DNA of 64,000 nt from Tanytarsus gracilentus (taxonomy: Eukaryota; Arthropoda; Insecta; Diptera; Chironomidae). Shown one piece after another: positions 59,401-64,000 of this stretch (position 1 is the stretch's first letter; the number at the start of each line of letters is the position of its first letter). A program made the position numbers and the translations under genes. Where the stretch lies: the NCBI GenBank assembly GCA_038502055.1, contig JAXRKN010000043.1:5146001-5210000 (forward strand). The letters are read 5' to 3'. Under the pieces are notes generated by a model that saw only the letters and a list, made by a program, of their open reading frames with translations, was not told where the DNA came from and did no database searches.

Positions 59401-61228
59401 GATTAAGAATAAAAACAAAATAGCTAAATTCTTTATTAAAAATTATTCCATTCGAGAGGATATTTCCATGCCTTTAAAGCCCACAAGGTAACTCAAATAC
59501 AATTTCATCAGCATCTATCTCTTGCTCCCTTTGAGGCATAAAAGAACAGTCAACTCGTGTCACATTCAAAGGATGAAAATGTCATTTTATTCTTTTATCT
59601 TATCCCACTATGATATTTTTTTAACCGAGCTTAAAATCGTCTCATACACCGTATCAAAAACAGTGACAGCACATTTTTCTGTCATTTTGGAATCAGTGTC
59701 GTAAATTTTTCCGCTGCTTGAGCACACATTAAAATAAATTGTGGTTTTCTGGGTTGCTTTATGTACGAGTGAAAAGTTTAACATATGAAAAATTTAAAAT
59801 TTAATTAAACTTCCACTATTTTTCACCACCCTTCGAGCAGTTGCCGGTTTGAATTGGTTACAATGGCTAACAATTATTGTATGGTTGAAAAACATCATGG
59901 AAATTAATTTTCTAAGTTTCAAAAACAATTGAAACTTATTCTCTATTTTTCTATTCAAGCTTCTGTGAAAATATTTTTATTTTATTTCTCGAATTGTGTT
60001 TTTTCAATTGATGATGATGAAGAGAGTTTTGTAATTCAATTAAAACTGTATCGAACTTTTATGCTTCGTTCCATGCTGTGCTTGCCAATGTCATTGTTTT
60101 CTCCTGAATAGATTGGAAAATTTTGTGTGCAACAATTTTCAGGGATTTTTAACTTCAGCATGTTTAAATTTAAAGACTTTTACTAGACTTTCATTGATTT
60201 TTTTGAAATTTCTTTAAAAAAAATTTCGAGGTAAGACAGCGCCATAAAATCAGAGCGTGATTGGAAATTTGATTTCTAAAATACTATGTTACATGTTGTA
60301 GCAAAAAGGTGTATGAAAATGTAATTGCTTCTGATTTTTTTGCACAATTAGGTGCAATTTAAACCGAGGCGGAAAGAGAGCTCGTTATGCATTACAAATG
60401 ATGATGATAAGTATGCAAAGGAGTTGATATGTTTCTTTGGGACATTCAATCCCCTCTCTCGAGGAACATTTTTAAATTTTAATTATTCACAAAGCACAAA
60501 ACTCGCTGAAACTTTTAGCCTAATTAAATATTTAGAAATGGGATAAAAAGGTTTTGCATGTTCTCCTCTCGAATGTCATAATATATTAAAGTGTGTTACT
60601 GGTACAATGCTAACGAAATGTGCTACATACATCGTGTTCTCAGTATTTATCATTATCGTACCAACATAAAAACTCAGAAAAATCATACAGATGGCACATT
60701 CTCAACATTTTTACTATATCATCTTTCATTCCATGAAAGTAATTCTATGACACTGTCACAAAAATGAATTATTTTGAAAGTGGTTGCGTGTAGAAAAATA
60801 ATTACTTTTATTCTTCACATATTTTTCTTTGTACAATTTTGCATTAAAAACACTCTTAAAAAAATTATCAATTATCACACAAAAGTCATATATAGGACAT
60901 AAAAATTAATTTGGTAGTTTTTGAACATCTCAAAATTTACAATTTTTTTTTGTTCAAGAACCACCATAAAAATTTAAACTAATTTACTAGTTAAAGTTTG
61001 AGATTCGATATACATCAATCATCACTAAAGACTAAATGTTGATCTACTCCCACAGTTTAGGTACCTTTCTAAGTTTTACATTAAGTCGACTTCAATAGTT
61101 ACAAAACTTTCGAGTCATTTTGAATTCATTTAGCTTTTGACTTTAAATCTTTTGCACATTAGGAATTGGCTGTACGATAAAAAAGCTCACTTTTGTATAA
61201 CATAAATTTTTTTTTGCGTTTAAATTCG
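56417..61228. other. Intergenic, no gene seen
   Basis: AT-rich spacer without recognisable exon, RNA gene or transposon. Confidence 0.5.
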
Positions 61229-61236
61229 ATAAATTT

Positions 61237-62019
61237 TAGAGATCCTCACGGTTTTCACCGGTTCGGTTATAACCGGTTTTCACCGAAACTTTTAATAACC
61301 GGTTTCACCGATTTTTTCTTCCGGTTAACCGGTTTTGAAATCAATATATATTTTTCTGCTTTTTGAAATTATTTTAATTTTATTGAAAAATTACAATTTA
61401 AATTTATAAATATTTTCAATGTTTTTAACCGTTTTTATGTTTATTTTAATAAACTAATCTTCAAATACTAATATTGTGAAAAAACAGGTGCTAAAAGTCC
61501 ACTAAAAGTTTTTATTTATGAGAAAACTTTTACGTTTCTCATGTATAAAAAGTTTTGTTTTATTCAATACTTTTACACTCTTTCACAATTCAGTTTCTTT
61601 ACAAGTGTGAGCAACTAAAGTGATTTATTTTAATAAAAAAGTGAAGTGAATTTTGGATTTTCGACAATGTGAGACGAAAAGAGTTACGGTAATTATTGTG
61701 AATCTATAGTAGTTTTTTAATATTTTTTGTCGTCGTTTTTCGAAAGCAAATCGTCTTGTCAGCAAGCTTCGCAATAGACTTGGAGATGAGAACATCAATA
61801 CAATTGCCTTTCTGAAGTGATATTTTAGATATAAGTAAAATTAATCTTTGTTATTTAGTTTTTAAGTGTCTTAAGTTAATAAATTTTCGTTTTATATACA
61901 ATTTTTTTTTCAGAAATTTAGATAAAAACTCATAACCGGTTAACCGGTGAAAACCGGTCATGAGCATTTTAAAACCGGTTAAACCGAAATCGTGAAAACC
62001 GGTTATTTAAGGATCTCTA
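61237..62019 (+). mobile_element. hAT element, internally deleted, with AACCGGTT palindromes
   Basis: Inverted termini TAGAGATCCT (61237-61246) and AGGATCTCTA (62010-62019) are flanked by a perfect 8-bp duplication ATAAATTT (61229-61236, 62020-62027). Both ends carry dense CCGGTT/AACCGG motifs over the first 90-100 bases, arranged as palindromes and often joined to TTCACCG. A transposase remnant survives on the plus strand at 61731-61820. This is a non-autonomous hAT distinct in sequence from the one at 51181-51937. Confidence 0.93.
61731..61820 (+). pseudogene. hAT transposase C-terminal end remnant
   Basis: The plus strand translates as RRFSKANRLVSKLRNRLGDENINTIAFLK followed by TGA. It matches the end of the hATC dimerisation domain (F-S-x-A-x-R-x-V-S-x-x-R-N-R-L ... 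F-L-K). Only about 29 residues and the stop remain. Confidence 0.8.
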
Positions 62020-62328
62020 ATAAATTTGTACATCATAAATTTATGTACACCGGTGTGATTTGATCTAAATAAATTTTACAGAATTGCTTTGAGAATTATA
62101 CTTTTATTTTTGATTCACAAGTGGAAAGTTTTAAATTTTCTTTTTGATTACAACTTTCCTTGTGCTTTTTAAATTTTTCGAGCTTTCTAATAAAAATCTT
62201 TCTTTTCCACCACCTTGAATTTTTAGCAATTTAAATCCAAAACTTTTTCCTTTCTATAAAATTCCATTAAAAAATACAAATCGAATATTCTCTGCGAGTA
62301 TTTTAAGTAGATGGCATGGATGCACAAA

Positions 62329-62712
62329 TCATGATCCATCGGATGCATTGGATGCATTACTGTTGCTATTTTCCAGCTCAGGGGGAGATAGAAAGCGCCT
62401 TGAGTACGGTGCATTTGCTTTTGCTTTGGTGGATGAAAAACATCCGGTGCCGGGGCAGGCGAGCGAAGATGAAGGTAATTGACCGTTGCTGTTTGAACGC
62501 GATGCTTTTAACTTGAGTGATCTCGCATTTCCGTTTGCTGTTGGTGTTTCATCGTCGTCAACAACCAGCAGCGATTTGAGCTCAAAAATGTCGCCTAGCG
62601 TTATATCGGGCACAACGCTGTCCTCGTTAACCTCAACGAGTGCTGGAAAATTCAATGGAATCCAAACGCTCAACAACCCGGCTTCTTTCGCTCCCTTTTT
62701 TATTTTTTTCAA
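62329..62712 (-). CDS. Doubtful coding exon, unrecognised (127 codons)
   Basis: ORF on the minus strand starting MKKIKKGAKEAGLLSVWIPLNFPALVEVNEDSVVPDITLGDIFELKSLLVVDDDE and ending in a Ser/Asn-rich tail, stop at 62329. I do not recognise a family. The GC content is higher than in the flanks and the composition is protein-like (balanced first half, low-complexity second half), which suggests a true exon, perhaps the first exon of a gene continuing to the left with an unidentified donor before the stop. The plus strand is also partly open here (62486-62863), but that frame is Phe-rich at its end and less convincing. Confidence 0.4.
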   Translation of the reverse strand: MKKIKKGAKEAGLLSVWIPLNFPALVEVNEDSVVPDITLGDIFELKSLLVVDDDETPTANGNARSLKLKASRSNSNGQLPSSSLACPGTGCFSSTKAKANAPYSRRFLSPPELENSNSNASNASDGS

Positions 62713-64000
62713 TCATATATTTTTCAGAGAGAGATTGCACAATTTAACAATAATAAAATTGTTTAATTTTTTTTTCGTGCAGAATGAGAGACAAAAATTT
62801 AATAATTTACTCGTTAATTCATTTTTTTTATTTATTTATTTGCTTATATCAAGCATCAAATAAATTTATATCTAAGTGAATGCCAGAAAATAACAATCAG
62901 AGATTTTCTTTCTCCTTTTTTTAGATTATTTCTTTTGAGGAGGAAAATGAAAACTTTATATAGCGATATCACAGCATAATTTAACATTAAAGAAGTTCCT
63001 GGAAAAATTCGAGTGCCGTTTTAAAGCTAGAATTTGAATTTTTAATAAATGCACCGAGTTCATCCAGCAAATCACAACATTTTGTTAGTAATAATATCAA
63101 AAATTTAATTAATTAATTTTTATGTTCTTAATTTGCACACAATTTTTACGCTAATAAATTTTTCATTTTGCCTCCGCGAGATCATAAAAAATTTTGTGAG
63201 TTCTTATTTCAAAAATGGAATTGGGGGAAAAAAGGTTTTCATGATAAAAAAGGATTTTATGGAGTTTTTCATTTAATAGTGTATACCCACCTCTTTTGTG
63301 CGTGTTCTTTTTGTTTACAGGCACTTGCTATTTGAATCTAATATAATCTACTAGTATATAAATTGATAAAACAACAAAAATTTTCTTTCCTAACTCTTTT
63401 TTAAACGTTTCATTTTTTTTCTTCTCTTAACGAGCGCATTTTCAAGAACGCGATAATCACATAGAATTTTTCTTTTCTTTTTGTGATCGGAAGTAGAAGG
63501 AGTGAGATAATGATTGATGATGAATAATGAATATTTACACTATAGATAGGCCACGTGCTCACATACATCGGTTTTTGTTTTTAACTTTTCACAAAAACAT
63601 TTTCACGGTAATTTTTTTCAATTTTTTTGTTTGTTTTTTAAACAAAACACTTTCAATTAATTTTGCTATAATTAAAGTTGTTAAGCACACTTTAAACTTG
63701 TTAAATTTTAACGTTGCTCGTTGAAATAAAAAGGTGAGATGGCAAGTCATTAAATCATCGCTATATATTTCTCTTCACTCTACTTCAGGAGTTGAATATG
63801 CACTTGAAAAGTTGAAATATGTAGATTTAATTTTATACCGGATGGAAAATTAAAATTATGGTTAAAATTTTAAATCTTTCATTTCCATCCGGTTGAGTTT
63901 TAATCTAAATGAAAATAAAATGAGTTAAATGTGAGTGGAGGCGACAGAACGAAAAGTCAAACAAAAAAAATTATCAAGTTGAATTTGTTAAGTTTTAATT
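62713..64000. other. Intergenic, no gene seen
   Basis: AT-rich flank. If the 62329-62712 exon is real, part of this stretch is its 5' UTR and promoter. Nothing specific is visible. Confidence 0.4.

Noticed and set aside
62486..62863. 125-aa ORF on the plus strand opposite the doubtful exon
   Set aside because: It turns Phe-rich and low-complexity in its second half; the minus-strand frame looks more protein-like.

Overview
The window is nuclear DNA of an insect, most likely a dipteran and plausibly a nematoceran (midge, gnat or sand-fly grade). It is strongly AT-rich. Spliceosomal introns follow GT-AG rules, and the recognisable genes are insect-type: Enhancer-of-split-complex genes (two Bearded-family genes and one Hairy/E(spl) bHLH gene), lethal(2)giant larvae, a Tweety-family channel gene, an AN1 zinc-finger gene of the ZFAND2/AIRAP type, and a secreted peritrophin-like protein. 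The genus cannot be placed from the sequence alone.

Layout. (1) 1-22 kb is an Enhancer-of-split-type Notch-response cluster. Two intronless Bearded-family genes lie on the minus strand (87-575 and 11929-12507), and one intronless bHLH-Orange repressor lies on the plus strand (19758-20555). Their 3' UTRs carry GY, Brd and K boxes, the microRNA-target motifs typical of this complex. Their promoters carry TATA boxes, and the space between the second Bearded gene and the bHLH gene holds a cluster of Su(H)-type and proneural E-box matches. The bHLH protein ends in WRPF instead of WRPW. A small gene with a disrupted exon junction (about 10324-10971, minus) sits between the two Bearded genes. (2) 22-28 kb holds l(2)gl on the minus strand in seven coding exons, convergent with the bHLH gene, with the aPKC-target serine motif intact. 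(3) 31.4-37.5 kb holds a Tweety-family gene (minus). It has a 93-nt cassette exon carrying an in-frame stop, so skipping or including that exon swaps a short conserved C-terminus for a ~380-residue glutamine-rich tail. (4) 38.2-40.5 kb holds a divergent pair: the ZFAND2-like gene (minus, with a CaaX-like C-terminus) and an unrecognised three-exon gene (plus). (5) 42.0-44.5 kb holds a 5'-truncated, RT-deleted non-LTR retrotransposon with an RNase H domain, flanked by a 14-bp target-site duplication. (6) 44.5-64 kb is mostly non-coding, with transposons, one peritrophin-like gene (55647-56353) and a doubtful exon near 62.3-62.7 kb.

Mobile elements are the main previously uncatalogued content visible here. 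Three non-autonomous hAT-like elements each have a perfect 8-bp target-site duplication (3445-4351, 51181-51937, 61237-62019). Two of them retain recognisable remnants of the hAT transposase C-terminal dimerisation domain and have subterminal arrays of short palindromes (CCCGGGTA-type in one, AACCGGTT-type in the other). There is also a MITE with 16-bp inverted termini (28365-28924) and a fold-back element with >200-bp inverted repeats that contain perfect hairpins (47039-47955).

Together, the first 22 kb is best read as one Notch-responsive regulatory domain: Su(H)/proneural input drives the bHLH repressor and the Neuralized-inhibiting Bearded proteins, with microRNA repression through shared 3' UTR boxes. 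All exon boundaries were placed by eye from splice consensus, reading frame and family similarity.
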